Source: Closterium sp. NIES-65
Taxonomy: Eukaryota; Streptophyta; Zygnematophyceae; Desmidiales; Closteriaceae
Reading direction: 5' to 3'
NCBI GenBank assembly: GCA_948144175.1
Contig: CANXME010002319.1
Coordinates: 226,765-290,764 of the forward strand
Length of the DNA stretch: 64,000 bases
The stretch's first letter is position 1, and each line of letters begins with the position of its first letter. Of this stretch, positions 1 through 10,894 are shown in pieces. Under the pieces are notes generated by a model, which saw only the letters and a program-made list of their open reading frames with translations, did no database searches and was not told where the DNA came from. The position numbers and the translations under genes were made by a program.

Positions 1-3000
1 GTCGTAGACCCCCTCCCCCCTCAGGGTGCCGCTCCCTCAGGTGTGTCTCAGGTAGACCCGATTGAGCCTGTTGAGGTAGCTGTCGACTCTCGTCCTGCTG
101 TGGGTGCGGAGCCTGGGGGTGCGGAGCCTGGGGGTGCTGAGCCTGGGGGTGCGGAGCCTGGGGGTGCGGAGCCTGGGGGTGCGGAGCCTGGGGGTGCGGA
201 GCCTGGGGGTGCGGAGCCTGGGGGTGCTGAGCCTTGGGGTGCGGAGCCTGAGGGTGCTGAGCCTGGGAGTACTGAGCCTGGGGGTGCTGAGCTGCAGAGT
301 CCGGAGTTGGGGGGTTCTGAGTCTGGAGGTCCTGAGCCTCAGGGTCCTACACCTGGCGGAGCCCTCTCCTCGGAGCTGCTGCGTGAGTGGTACTTCCGGT
401 ACTGCAGCCTCAGGAGAGGTACCTCTGGAGCCAGGCGTACTACTGGGACTGGTGCTAGTGCTTCTCCTCCTAGCCGGGAGCTCCCCTCCCGTGAGCTGAT
501 CCGTAAGTGGTACGAGCGGCGCTGCACTCTTCGGAGTGGCGCGCCTGGTGTCGCGGACCCCGCTGCTGCTGGTGGTGCTACTGGTGCTAGAGACTCTACT
601 GGTTCTGCTGGTGCTGCGGCCCCAGAGGTTGGAGCTGTTTCTGGTGCTGCGGACCCGGGCGTTGGAGCTACGGCTGGTGCTGCGGACCCGGGCGCTAGTG
701 CTGCTGCTGGTACTGAGGACCCGGGCGTTGGAGCTGCTGCTGGTGCTGAGGACCCTGGAGCTGGTGCTGCTGCTGGTGCTGTGGAGTCGGGCGTTTGAGC
801 TGCTGCTGGTGCGGAGGACCCTGGCGCTGGTGTCTCTGCTGGTTCTGGAGTCGCTGCACGGCAGCGGCCGTACTTCGTTCCGCTCCTTCAGCAGGTTCTT
901 GGTCTCCCGCCTTCTCTCGGTCCTCCTCCTCCCTTAGAGTGTCCACAGCCTGTCCAGTCACGGTTACAGTTACAGCCCGCCTTCCCACTGCCTGCTCCTT
1001 CTCCCTACACTGGCCCTATTGGAGGTCTTGCTGAGCGTCGTGAGCCTGCGTCTCGCTCTGCGTCACCTGTCCGTACTGCTCGCACTAGTGGTTGCGGTTC
1101 GCGTCAGCGTCCTCCTCCTGTCCCTGGCACGCACCGGATGTCTCTGCGTCCATCCACTGCTCCTCTGCGTGTCCCTTTGCCTTCTCCTCCTGAGTCCTCT
1201 CTTCTTGCTCTTCCCGACCCGGAGTCGAACTCTCTTCGTGCTGCCAGTCCTACTGTCACGCGTCTCCTTGCTACTCTCGTCACTGACCCTTCTTTTGAGT
1301 CCACTGCTGCGTCTGCCCTAGTTGCTGAGCTCGTCGACTTTGCTGCTCGCTGTCGTCTAGACTACGCTGCTACTCTTGTCGCTGAGTCTGAGTCTGTCTG
1401 TCCTCCGTCCGTCGGGGGTGAGTGTGCCCTTGGCACAGACGTCCTTGAGGACAGGCAGGAGGAGTTCCAGTGCTTGGCCGCTGCTTCACCTCATCTCGTG
1501 TCCGTACTGCTTACCCCTGAGGGAGACCCGGAGGCACTTGACATCCCGACTCCGCGCTCTTACGCGGAGGCGATAGAGGGTCCCTACTCTTCTCAGTGGC
1601 AGGCAGCTATGGATGCAGAGATGGCTTCCTGGAAGTCCACAGGCACCTACGTTGACACTGTCCCCCCTCCTGGGGCGAACATCGTCAGTGGCATGTGGAT
1701 TTTCAGGGTGAAGCGGCCGCCGGGTTCTCCGCCTGTCTTCAAGGCGCGTTACGTGGCTCGTGGCTTCAGTCAGCGGCAGGGAGTTGACTACTTTCAGACC
1801 TTCTCTCCCACCCCGAAGATGACCACTCTTTGGGTACTACTGCACGTAGCTGCTCACTGTGACTACGAGCTTCACTCTCTTGACTTCAGCACTGCCTTCC
1901 TGCAGGGCAGCCTGCACGAGGAGATCTGGCTGCGCCGCCCACTTGGCTTCACTGGGACTTTTCCTCCTAGCACCCAGTGGAGCCTCCGGCGGCCAGTCTA
2001 CGGTCTACGCCAGGCACCGCGTGAGTGGCACGACACACTGAGGACTACGCTTGCGGCTCTTGGGTTTGCTCCCTCTACTGCCGACCCGTCGCTGTTTCTA
2101 CGCACCGACCCTTCTCTGCCGCCGTTCTACATCCTCGTGTACGTCGACGACTTGGTCTTTGCCACAGCTGACACTGCTGGACTCGCCTACGTGAAGTCCG
2201 AGCTGCAGAAGAGACACACGTGCACAGACCTGGGTGAACTGCGCAGCTACCTTGGCTTGCAGATCACCCGGGACAGAGCACGCCGCACCATCACCCTGAC
2301 TTAGTCACACATGGTGTAGCAGGTCCTTCAGCGCTTCGGCTTCACGTACTCCTCGCCTCAGGCCACTCCTTTGTCTACTCGCCACTCGCTCTCAGCTCTG
2401 CCTTCGGATGAGTCCGTAGAGTCGAGTGGCCCATACCCAGAGCTTGTTGGCTGCCTCATGTACCTGATGACCTGCACACGACCTGACCTTGCATACCCTC
2501 TTAGCATTCTCGCACGCTATGTTGCTCCTGGGAGACACCGACCAGAGCACATGGCTGCAGCAAAGAGGGTGTTGCGCTACTTGTGCAGTACGTCGGGCAT
2601 AGGGCTAGTGCTTAGAGGGCGGAGTCCAGTGGTCCTCACTGGTCACGCAGACGCTTCTTGGGCTGACGACCAGGCTACGCAGCGGTCGTCACAGGGTTAC
2701 ACCTTCAGCCTTGGTTCCGGCTCTGTTTCGTGGCGGGCTACTCGCTCGTCTTCTGTTCTCGGCTCCAGTTGTGAGGCTGAGATCTACGCAGGGGCCATGG
2801 CTGCTCAGGAGCTTCGTTGGCTCACCTACCTGCTGACCGACCTTGGAGAGCCGCCTCGTTCTCCTCCAGTCCTGTACGTAGACAACAAGGCCATGCTGGC
2901 CTTGTGTCGAGAGCAGAGATCGGAGCACAGAACAAAGCACATTGCTCTCCGCTACTTCCTTGCTTGTGAGCTACAGTAGCGTGGCCAGTTGCGGCTTGCG

Positions 3001-3465
3001 TACGTGGCCTCTGAGGCCAACACTGCTGATGTCTTCACCAAGGCACTTGCGCCTTGTGATCATCAGCGCTTCTGCACCCAGCTGGGTCTTGTGCCTGTCT
3101 TGCCTCACTTGCTCACCTCTTGACCTTGCTTGTACTGTTACATATATATAAACTTGCTCTTGCTTGTCTAGCCTTATATATATATGTACTCCTGCATGTG
3201 AACTGGCCTTGTGGCCTTGAACTTGTGCTCGGAATGTGTGGTGACTTTGTGATCCACCCTGAGCTTGCTTTGCTTTGCTTTACTTGACTGGTCTTGTGAC
3301 CCCTAGTTCTCCCCCACTTCGCCTATGGGGGTGTGTCAAACATTATATATGTTGTGCTTGTTTAGGCTACAGTGGGTCAGCCTATAGGGGGTACACAATT
3401 CTAGGGTTAGGTACTTGTACTGATTTCACTGTTAGTTCAATCATTCCTGTTCGTTCATTTCAACA
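1..3465 (+). mobile_element. Copia element A, 3' part only (fossil)
   Basis: This is the 3' portion of a Ty1/copia LTR retrotransposon that enters from the left edge of the window. Parts seen in order are a low-complexity Gly-Ala-Glu-Pro linker (about 100-350), a Ser/Ala/Pro region, reverse transcriptase (about 1610-2300, with the polymerase motif YVDD), RNase H (about 2630-3060, with ADASWADD and CEAEIYAGAMAAQELRWL) and a terminal LTR at 3334-3465. Proteins are close to those of elements B and C, so all three belong to one family. It is broken, with a few breaks in the visible part. It ends inside the minus-strand Ty3/gypsy element, so it is one of the later insertions. Confidence 0.93.
3334..3465 (+). 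repeat. 3' LTR of copia element A
   Basis: A 132-bp LTR beginning TGTCAAAC and ending CAACA, preceded by a G-rich polypurine-like stretch (CTATGGGGGTG). It shares the internal blocks GTGGG, TAGGGTT and ACTTGTAC with the LTRs of B and C but is the most diverged of the set. The probable target-site duplication on its right is 3466-3470; the matching left copy lies outside the window. Confidence 0.85.
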
Positions 3466-3665
3466 TGAAATCCGTCGCTGTACCCTCCTTATTCGTCCGA
3501 GCCCGATTGATGGCGTGAATCGGTACTGTGACTCAGTGAGGGTCGGTGGGGTTGGGCGAGCAGGCAGTCTCGTCAGTAGTTGGCCCAATTCCTACTGATT
3601 GCTGGCGTTTCCATGCCTTGGAGACTCCCTCCCCTGCTCTGCTCCGCGGCGCCTCAGCTCCTCTA
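3466..3665 (-). mobile_element. Piece of the Ty3/gypsy element between copia A and copia B
   Basis: A 200-bp stretch wedged between the end of copia A and the start of copia B. It has no copia features. By position it is the continuation of the minus-strand Ty3/gypsy element whose gag reappears at 17638 on the far side of copia B. The target-site duplication of B (CTCTA at 3661-3665, CTCTG at 17638-17642) supports this. Confidence 0.7.
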
Positions 3666-3791
3666 TGTCAAAATTATATGCTATAGTCTGTGTAGGCTGT
3701 AGTGGGGTAGATTATATGGGGTAAAACACTTTTAGGTTTTCCTACTTGTACCCACCTGTTTCCTAGTGCATTCATTTCTCGTTCTTTCACA
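3666..3791 (+). repeat. 5' LTR of copia element B
   Basis: A 126-bp LTR running from TGTCAAAA to CTTTCACA, directly followed by the primer-binding site. Its partner is 17512-17637; the pair differ at about six positions. Confidence 0.9.
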
Positions 3792-3803
3792 TGGTATAGA
3801 GCA
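3792..3803 (+). other. Primer-binding site of copia element B
   Basis: TGGTATAGAGCA immediately after the LTR resembles the plant initiator-Met tRNA complement TGGTATCAGAGC. The same form follows the 5' LTR of element C at 6416, so it is a family trait. Confidence 0.75.
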
Positions 3804-3879
3804 GGTTCCCTAGTGGGAACGTTTCCTAGGGCCCACCGAAAATCGATTTTTTTTTTCGTGCCCGGAGCATGCTTCGCCC

Positions 3880-4660
3880 CTGCCCAAGTCGCGCCCCGTG
3901 TGCCAGCCCTCCCGTCGCGTCCCCTGCCCTTAGCGGCCCATCGCGCTCTCTTACGGCCCCGTAGCGGCCCCTCTCATGGCCCCTCGCGGCCCCTTCGCGG
4001 CTCCCTCGCGGCCCCTCCGCGGCTCCTCGCGGCCCCTCTCACGGCCCTTCGCGGCCCCTTCCGGCCCCTCGCGGCCCCTTCGTGGCCCCTCGCGGCCCCC
4101 TCGCGGCCCCGTCGCCCCCCTTCGCGGCCCCGTCGCCGCCCTTCTCGGCCCCGTCGCCGCCCTTCGCGACCCCTCACGGCCCCTTCTCGGCCCTGTCGCC
4201 GCCCTTCGCGGCCCCTCACGGCCCCGTCTCGGCCCCGTCGCCACCCTTCGCGGCCCCTTCACGGCCCTTGGTGGCCCCTTCGCCGCCCTTGGCGGCCCCT
4301 TCTCGGCTCCTCCGCGGACAGCAGCAGCCGCCGACAGTAGCAGCCACCGCCGCCGCCGCCGCCGCCGCTGCCGTGCCAGCCGCCGCTACCGTGCCAGCCG
4401 CCGCCGCCACTACCGGGGCCGCAGCCGCTGCAGCTGCCGACAGCAGCAGCCGCCGCCGCCGCTGCCGTGACAGCCGCCGCTGCTAGGGCCGCAGCCGCCG
4501 CCACCGCCGACAGTGGGAGCCGCCGCCGCAGTCGCGGCCCTGTCCCTGCCGACGCGCCTCGGCCCTGCCCCACCACCTGCGGGCCTCTACCCACCCGCCC
4601 TGGTAAGAGCACCGCCGAGCCGCGCCTGCTGCTATTGCTGTTAGCCTGCTGCTGCTGCTG
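3880..4660 (+). repeat. CGGCCCC-type leader repeat of copia element B
   Basis: The untranslated leader between the primer-binding site and gag holds degenerate tandem GCGGCCCC(T/G)TCGC units up to about 4310, followed by CCGCCG/CAGCAG low-complexity sequence. Long open frames on both strands here are by-products of the repeat. Element C has the same kind of leader at 6530-7150. Confidence 0.75.
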
Positions 4661-4662
4661 TC

Positions 4663-6286
4663 ATGGCTACCCCTAGCGTTCTCACCTTTGATGCTGAGGG
4701 TCGGGCTGTCGATTTTGATGTGTGGGTCAATGATCTGCAGCTTTTCCAGCAGAGCGATAGGAAAGACGATCTCTCACTGTTCGATCTCACGTCTGGTGCC
4801 TGTCGTGCCCCTATTGCCGATGCTGACAGCACTGTTCGCTCCCAGTGGGCCACACGCGATGCTGCTGCCCGTCTTGCTGTGCGTAGTCACTTGCCGTCCA
4901 CTGAGCGCGCACACTTTAGTCAGTACAAGAGTGCTAAGACCTTGTACGACGCTGAAGTTGCACGCTACTCTTCCCCTGCCACTGCTGCCCTGAGCCACCT
5001 CATGCTACCGTATCTGTTCCCTGACCTCGCCGCCTTTCCCACAGTCGATGACCTCATTACGCACCTTCGCACTAGTGACACCCGCTACCGCGCTGCGCTT
5101 CCTGCTGAGTTCTGTGCCAAGAACCCCCCCCCCCATGTACATCACCCTCTACTACATAGTCACCCGGCTCCCTGACTCCCTTCGCTCGGTCAGGGACCAC
5201 TTCCTCTCTGTTTGCCCCACCACACTCACCGTTGACCTCCTCGAGAAGCGCCTCCTGGAAGCTGAGAAGAGTATAGTCGCTGTAGGAGCCTCTCGTGGTG
5301 ACCCTCATACCCCCTTCTTTGAGGGGTGCTCCCCCTCCCCCCTTTTGCCCTCTGTTGCCTCTGCTACTTCCGTCGACTACGTTGGCACCGAGTCGGTCGG
5401 CGTTGCGTCTGCCCCTAGCGGGAGACGCCGCACCGGCAAGGGCAAGGGGGGCAAGGGCGCTGGAGGAGCTGGTGGTGGCGGTGGAGGTGGTGGTGGAGGC
5501 GGCGGAGGGAGTGGGGGTGGCGGTGGGAGTGGTGGCGGGGGTGGGGGCTTCGGTGGCGGCGGTGGAGGCGGAGGCGGTGGCGGCGGTGGCGGTGGGAGCG
5601 GAGGAGGCGGCGGTGGCGGCGGTGGCGGAGGTGGCGGCGGCGGCGGTGGAGCTGGCCGGGGTGGCTCTGCGCAGCGAGGCGGTTACGGTGGTGGTCAGCG
5701 CCAGCAGCAGCAGCGCACTCATGAGACCCCACCCCCCCCCCCCCCCCCGGAGCTTCGTGAGTGGTACGCTGCGCGTCAGCGGGGTGGGGGTGCTGGTCCT
5801 TGTGCCTACGTCCTGCGTACCGGCGACCGCACTGGTGAGCCGTGCGGTGGCCCGCACACCACCCAGCGCTGCTTCGGCCGCCTGACGGACGCTTGGCGTC
5901 TCCAGTTCCCTGACGCCACTGAGATCCCCCGCTGGGGCGAGCTGCTTAGGTCGGGGGTTGCTATCTTTGATATGGATTATGATGCTATTCTTGCTGCCAT
6001 GTATGTTGTGTCTACTAGTGATGAGGGTGACTGTTACCTGTGTGTTCCACGTGACCCGAACATTGAGGCTGCTGCTCTAGGTGCTAGTGAGGCTGCTGTG
6101 CTAGGTGCTAGTGCGTCTGCTGCCCCAGGTGCTGGTGAGTCTGCTCTCTCAGGTACCACGTCGGGTCAGGCCTTACACATCTTCACCCTTTGACTCGAGT
6201 GCTTCCCGCTCCTTCTTTCGAGACCGCACCACACTTACGCCGCTTAGTCGGCCAGTTGCGGTCTCCCTGGCGGACCCCTCTGGGGG
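4663..6286 (+). mobile_element. gag region of copia element B (fossil)
   Basis: Copia Gag starting MATPSVLTFDAEGRAVDFDV, followed by the conserved LTSG and YKSAKTLYDA blocks, then a Gly-rich tract (about 5470-5660) and a Cys/His motif, YVLRTGDRTGEPCGGPH, in place of an ordinary zinc knuckle. The region is cut by the insertion of element C. It is broken. Confidence 0.9.
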
Positions 6287-6291
6287 TCCTG

Positions 6292-6415
6292 TATCAAACT
6301 CATATTATATAGCTTGTCTAGGCTATAGTGGGGTAGACACTATGGGGTACAGTTTCCTAGGGTTTCCAACTTGTACCCAAACTTGTGCTAGTTCATCCAT
6401 TTCCTCATTCTCACA
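6292..6415 (+). repeat. 5' LTR of copia element C
   Basis: A 124-bp LTR with the same block order as its partner at 12851-12974, followed by the TGGTATAGAGC primer-binding site. Confidence 0.92.
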
Positions 6416-6529
6416 TGGTATAGAGCAGGTTCCCTAGTGGGAATGCTTCCTTGGGCCCACCACTGAAATTTTCCTTTCTGACCGGAGCGCCAGTCGCTCC
6501 TGCCCGAGGCGCGCCTTTTTCGCCGCCCT

Positions 6530-7150
6530 TTCTTGGCCCCTAGTGGCCCCTAGCGGCCTCGTCGCTGCCCCCCACGCGGCCCCGTTGCCGCCCCTAGCGG
6601 CCCCGTCGCCGCCTCTCACCCTACGCGGCCCCGTCGCCGCCCCTACGCGGCCCCGTCGCCGCCCCTACGCGGCCCCGTCGCCGCCCCTACGCGGCCCCGT
6701 CGCCGCCCCTAGCGGCCCCGTCGCCGCCCCTAGCGGCCCCGTCGCCGCCTCTCACCCTACGCGGCCCCGTCGCCGCCCCTAGCGGCCCCGTCGCCGCCCC
6801 TAGCGGCCCCGTTGCCGCCTCTCACCCTACGCGGCCCCGTCGCCGCCCCTACGGGGCCCCGTCGCCGCCCCTAGCGGCCCCGTCGCCACCCCTAGCGGCC
6901 CCGTCGCCGCCTCTAACCCTACGCGGCCCCGTCGCCGCCCCTAAGCGGCCCCGCTTCCGCCCCTAAGCGGCCCCGTCGCCGCCCCTAAGCGGCCCCGTTG
7001 CCGCCCCTACGCGGCCCTGTCGCCGCCTCTACGCGGCCCTATCGCCGCCCCTAGCGGCCCCGTCGTCGCCCCCCTTCCTACGCGGCCCCATAGCCGACAC
7101 TACACGGCCCCGTCGCCGCTCCCCTCCCTACGCGGCCTCGTCGCCGCCCC
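6530..7150 (+). repeat. GCGGCCCCGTCGCCGCCCCT tandem leader array of element C
   Basis: About thirty 19-21-bp units, GCGGCCCCGTCGCCGCCCCT with small variations, occupy the leader. They are followed at 7180-7400 by a CAGCCGAGCCGCC-type repeat up to just before gag at 7490. No real gene is seen here. Confidence 0.8.
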
Positions 7151-7489
7151 TAGTGGCCCCAACGCCGCCTCTACTGAGTAGCCCAACAGCTGAGCCGCCC
7201 AACAGCAGAGCCGCCGAGCCGCCCAGCAGCCGAGCCGCCGAGCCGCCCAGCAACCGAGCCGCGGAGCCGCCCGACAGCCGAGCCACCCAGCAGCCGAGCC
7301 GCCGAGCCGCCCAGCAGCCGAACCGCCGAGCCGCCCGACAGCCGAGCCGCCCGACAGCCGAGCCGCCCAGCAGCCGAGCCGCTGAGCCGCCGAGCCGCCC
7401 TGCCGTCGAGCCGCTACTAGTCCTACCGGCACGCCCCGACCCTCCTTACTCGGACTGGTGAGCTCACTCCTTGCTAGGCCACTTCAGTC

Positions 7490-9590
7490 ATGGCTACCCC
7501 CAGTGTTCTTACCCTTGATATTGAGGGTCGTGCTGTTGACTTTGAGGTCTGGGTCGATGACCTCCAGCTGTTCCTCCAGTGCGATAGGGCAGACGGCCTC
7601 TCCCTGTTCGACCTCACCTCTGGTGCCTCCCCTGCCCCGCCTGCTACTGCTGACAGCACTGTTCGCTCAGAGTGGGCGACACGTGATGCTGCTGCCCGTC
7701 TTGCTGTGCGTCGCCACTTACCGACCACTGAGCATGCGCACTTTAGCCAGTACAAGAGTGCTCAGACCTTGTACGACGCTGTAGTTGCAGGCTATTCTTC
7801 CCCTGCCACTGCTGCACTGAGCCGCCTCATGCTACCGTACCTCTTCCCTGACCTTGCTGCCTTTCCCACAGTCGCTGACCTCATTACGCACCTTCGCACT
7901 AGTGACACTCGCTACCGCTCTGCGCTTCCTACTGAGTTCTGCGCCAAGAACCCCCCCCCCCATGTACATCACCCTCTACTATATAGTCACCCGCCTCCCT
8001 GACTCTCTTCGCTTAGTCAGGAACCACTTCCTCTCTGTTTGCCCCACCACACTCACCTTTGACCTCCTCGAGGAGCGCCTCCTAGCAGTAGAGAAGAGCA
8101 TAGTCGCTGTAGGAGCCTCTCGTGGTGACCCTCGCACCCCCGTCTTTGAGGGGTGTTCCCCCTCCCCCCTCTTGCCCTCTGTTGCTTCTGCTGCTGCTGC
8201 CGACCTCGTTGGTTTCTACGGGGTCAGCGCTGCGTCTGCCCCTAGCGGGAGACGCCGCACCGGCAAGGGCAAGGGGGGCAAGGGAGCTGGAGGGGCTAGC
8301 GGGGGCGGTGGAGGTGGTGGTGGAGGTAGTGGAGGGGGTGGGGGTGGTGGTGGGAGTGGTGGCGGGGGTGGCGGCGGCGGTGGCAGCAAGGGAGGTGGAG
8401 GAGGCGGCGGTGGTGGCGGAGGGAGCGGAGGCGGCGGAGGTGGCGGAGGCGGCGGAGGCGGCGGCGGCGGCGGCGGTGGAGCTGGTTGCGACTCTGGGCA
8501 GAGGAGTGGCTCCGGTGGCGGTCCGCGCCAGCAGCAGCAGCGCAGTCGTGAGGCCCTGTCCCCTCAGCAGCTTCGTGAGTGGTACGCTGCACGTCAGCGC
8601 GGTGGAGGTACTAGTCCCTGCACTTACGTCCTCCGTACCGGTGACCGCGCTGGTGAGCAGTGCGGGGGCCCGCACTCCACCCAGCGTTGCTTCGGCCGCC
8701 TGACAGACGCGTGGCGTCACCAGTTCCCTGAGGCGTCAGAGATCCCTCGCTGGGGAGATCTGTCTAGGGCGGGGGTTGCCATCTTTGATCTTGACTATGA
8801 TGCTATTCTTGCTGCCATGTATGCTGTGTCTACTAGTGATGAGGGTGACTGTTACCTGTGTGTTCCGCCAGACCCGGGCATTGAGGCTGCTGCTCTAGGT
8901 GCTGGTGAGGCTGCTGCTCTAGGTGCTAGTGCGTCTGCTGCCCCAGGTGCTAGTGCGTCTGCTGCCCCAGGTGCTCGTGAGTCTGCTCTCTCAGGTAATA
9001 CATCGGCTCAGGCCTTACACACCTTCACCCTTGACTCGGGTGATTCCCTCTCCTTCTTTCGAGACCGCACCACGCTTACGCCGCTTAGTCGGCCGGTTGC
9101 AGTCTCCCTGGCGGACCCCTCTGGGGGTCCTGTCCTTGCTAGCTTCTCCACTGTCTTACCGTGCCCGGCAGCCCCCTCTGGCACCCTGTCAGGTCTCTAC
9201 CTCCCCTCGTTCTCTACGAACTTGGTGAGTGGAGCAAACCTACAGGATAGGGGGGTTGACCAGTTCACTCCTGCGAGTCAGCGGGTGACCCACTGCACGT
9301 GTGCTCGGACACGTCGACACTTGGCCACGTTCAACCGTCGGCCAGGGTCGAGCCTGTACACACTTACTACTGAGTCTCCTCCGGCTGCTGAGTCTGGCCA
9401 GGTAACTGCGTCGAGTCAGGTGTTTGCTGCAGCGTCCAGGTCTGGTCCTGAGTCTGCTCCCTGCTCGTGTCGTCTCCTGTCCCACCAGACTCTCCTTTGG
9501 CACCACCGTCTTGGTCACCCCTCCCTGCCTCGTCTCCGAGGCATGGCCTCCCGTGTCCTTGTCTCTGGTCTCCCCTGGTAGACCCCCTCC
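7490..9590 (+). mobile_element. gag, protease and pre-integrase region of element C (fossil)
   Basis: Gag opens MATPSVLTLDIEGRAVDFEV, continues through a Gly/Ser-Gly tract (8290-8480) and the Cys/His motif YVLRTGDRAGEQCGGPH, then runs into a protease-like segment (LDSGDSLSFFRDRTTLTPLS) and the pre-integrase block LLWHHRLGHPSLPRLRGMAS. These blocks identify Ty1/copia. Broken. Confidence 0.9.
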
Positions 9591-9599
9591 CCCCTCAGG

Positions 9600-10200
9600 G
9601 TCCTGCCCCGTCAGGTGTGTCCCAGGTAGACGCAGTCGAGCTTGTCGAGGCAGCTGTTGACTCTGGTGCTGTTAGAGGTGCTGAGCCTGCGGGTGCCGGG
9701 TCTAGAGGTGCTGAGTCTGGGGGTGCTGAGCCTGGGGGTGCTGAGTCTGGGGGTGCTGAGCCTGGGGGTGCGGAGCCTGGGGGTGCGGAGCCTGGGGGTG
9801 CTGGGTCTGCTCGTGTGGCTGCCGGCGGTGCTTCGTCGAGGCGGGAGCCACTCTCTCCACAGGAGCTGCGCGAGTGGTTTGCCCGGCGCTAGAGCCGTGC
9901 TGCTGGAGCTGGAGGTACTACTTTTGCTGCTGGTCCCAGAGGTACTCGTACTGGCGGTGCTGGAGCTGCTGGGACTGGGGGTGCTGCTGGGGCTGCAGGA
10001 GTTGGTCCTGCTGGAGGTACTGCTGGAGCTGCTGGCAGTACTGTAGCTGCCGGTCCTGCTGGAGCTGGAGCTGCTGAGGGTGTTGGCGCTGGTGGTTCTG
10101 CTGGCGCTGGTGCTTCTGAGGGTGCTGGAGTTGGCGCTGTTGGAGCTGGAGGTACTGCTGGCGCTGGTGCTGCCGCTGGGGGTACTGGTGCTTTCCATGC
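9600..10200 (+). repeat. Low-complexity linker of element C
   Basis: The GGTGCTGAGCCTGG 15-bp-type repeat encodes Gly-Ala-Glu-Pro-Gly units, followed by GCTGGAG-type repeats. Elements A (100-350) and B (14390-15050) have the same linker between their integrase and reverse-transcriptase regions. Confidence 0.8.
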
Positions 10201-10894
10201 TGGTTTTGGAGAAGCTGCGAAGCCGCGGCCGTACTTTGTTCCGCTCCTCGAGCAGGTTCTTGGTCTCCTGCCCTCTACTGGTCGAATGTCCGCAGCCTGT
10301 CCAGTCGCAGTCACAGTTACAGCCCGCCTCCCCTCTTCCTGCTCCTTCTCCCTGCACTGGTCCTACTGGAGGTCTTGCTGAGCGTCGTGAGCCTGCATCT
10401 CGTCCTGCGTCGCCTGTTCGTGTTGCTCGCACTAGTCGTCGTGTTCCGCGTCCACGTCCTCCTGCGGTCCCAGGCACACACCAGATGGCACTGCGTCCTT
10501 CCACTGCTCCTCTGACTCTCTTCGTGCTGCCAGTCTTACTGTCACGCGTCTCATGGCTACTGTTGTCACTGACCCTTCCTTTGAGTCCACTGTTGCGTCT
10601 GCCTTAGTGGCTGAGCTTGTCGACTTTGCTGCTCGCTGTCATCTCGACTACGCCGCTAGTCTTGTTGCTGAGTCTGACTCTGTCTGTCCTCTGTCCATCG
10701 GAGGTGAGTGTGCTCTGAGCACGTACGTCCTTGAGGACAGGTAGGAGGAGTTCCAGTGTTTCGCTGCTTCTTTGCCTCATCTCGTGTCCACGCTGATTGC
10801 CCCTGAGGGAGACCCGGATGCACCAGACATCCCGACTCCTCGATCGTACGCTAAGGCGATCGAGGGTCCCTACTCCTCATAGTGGCAGTCAGCC

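Noticed and set aside
4082-8720. Ala/Arg/Pro/Ser-rich minus-strand frames opposite the copia gag and leader
   Set aside because: Shadows of GC-rich repeats and the poly-Gly coding tract.
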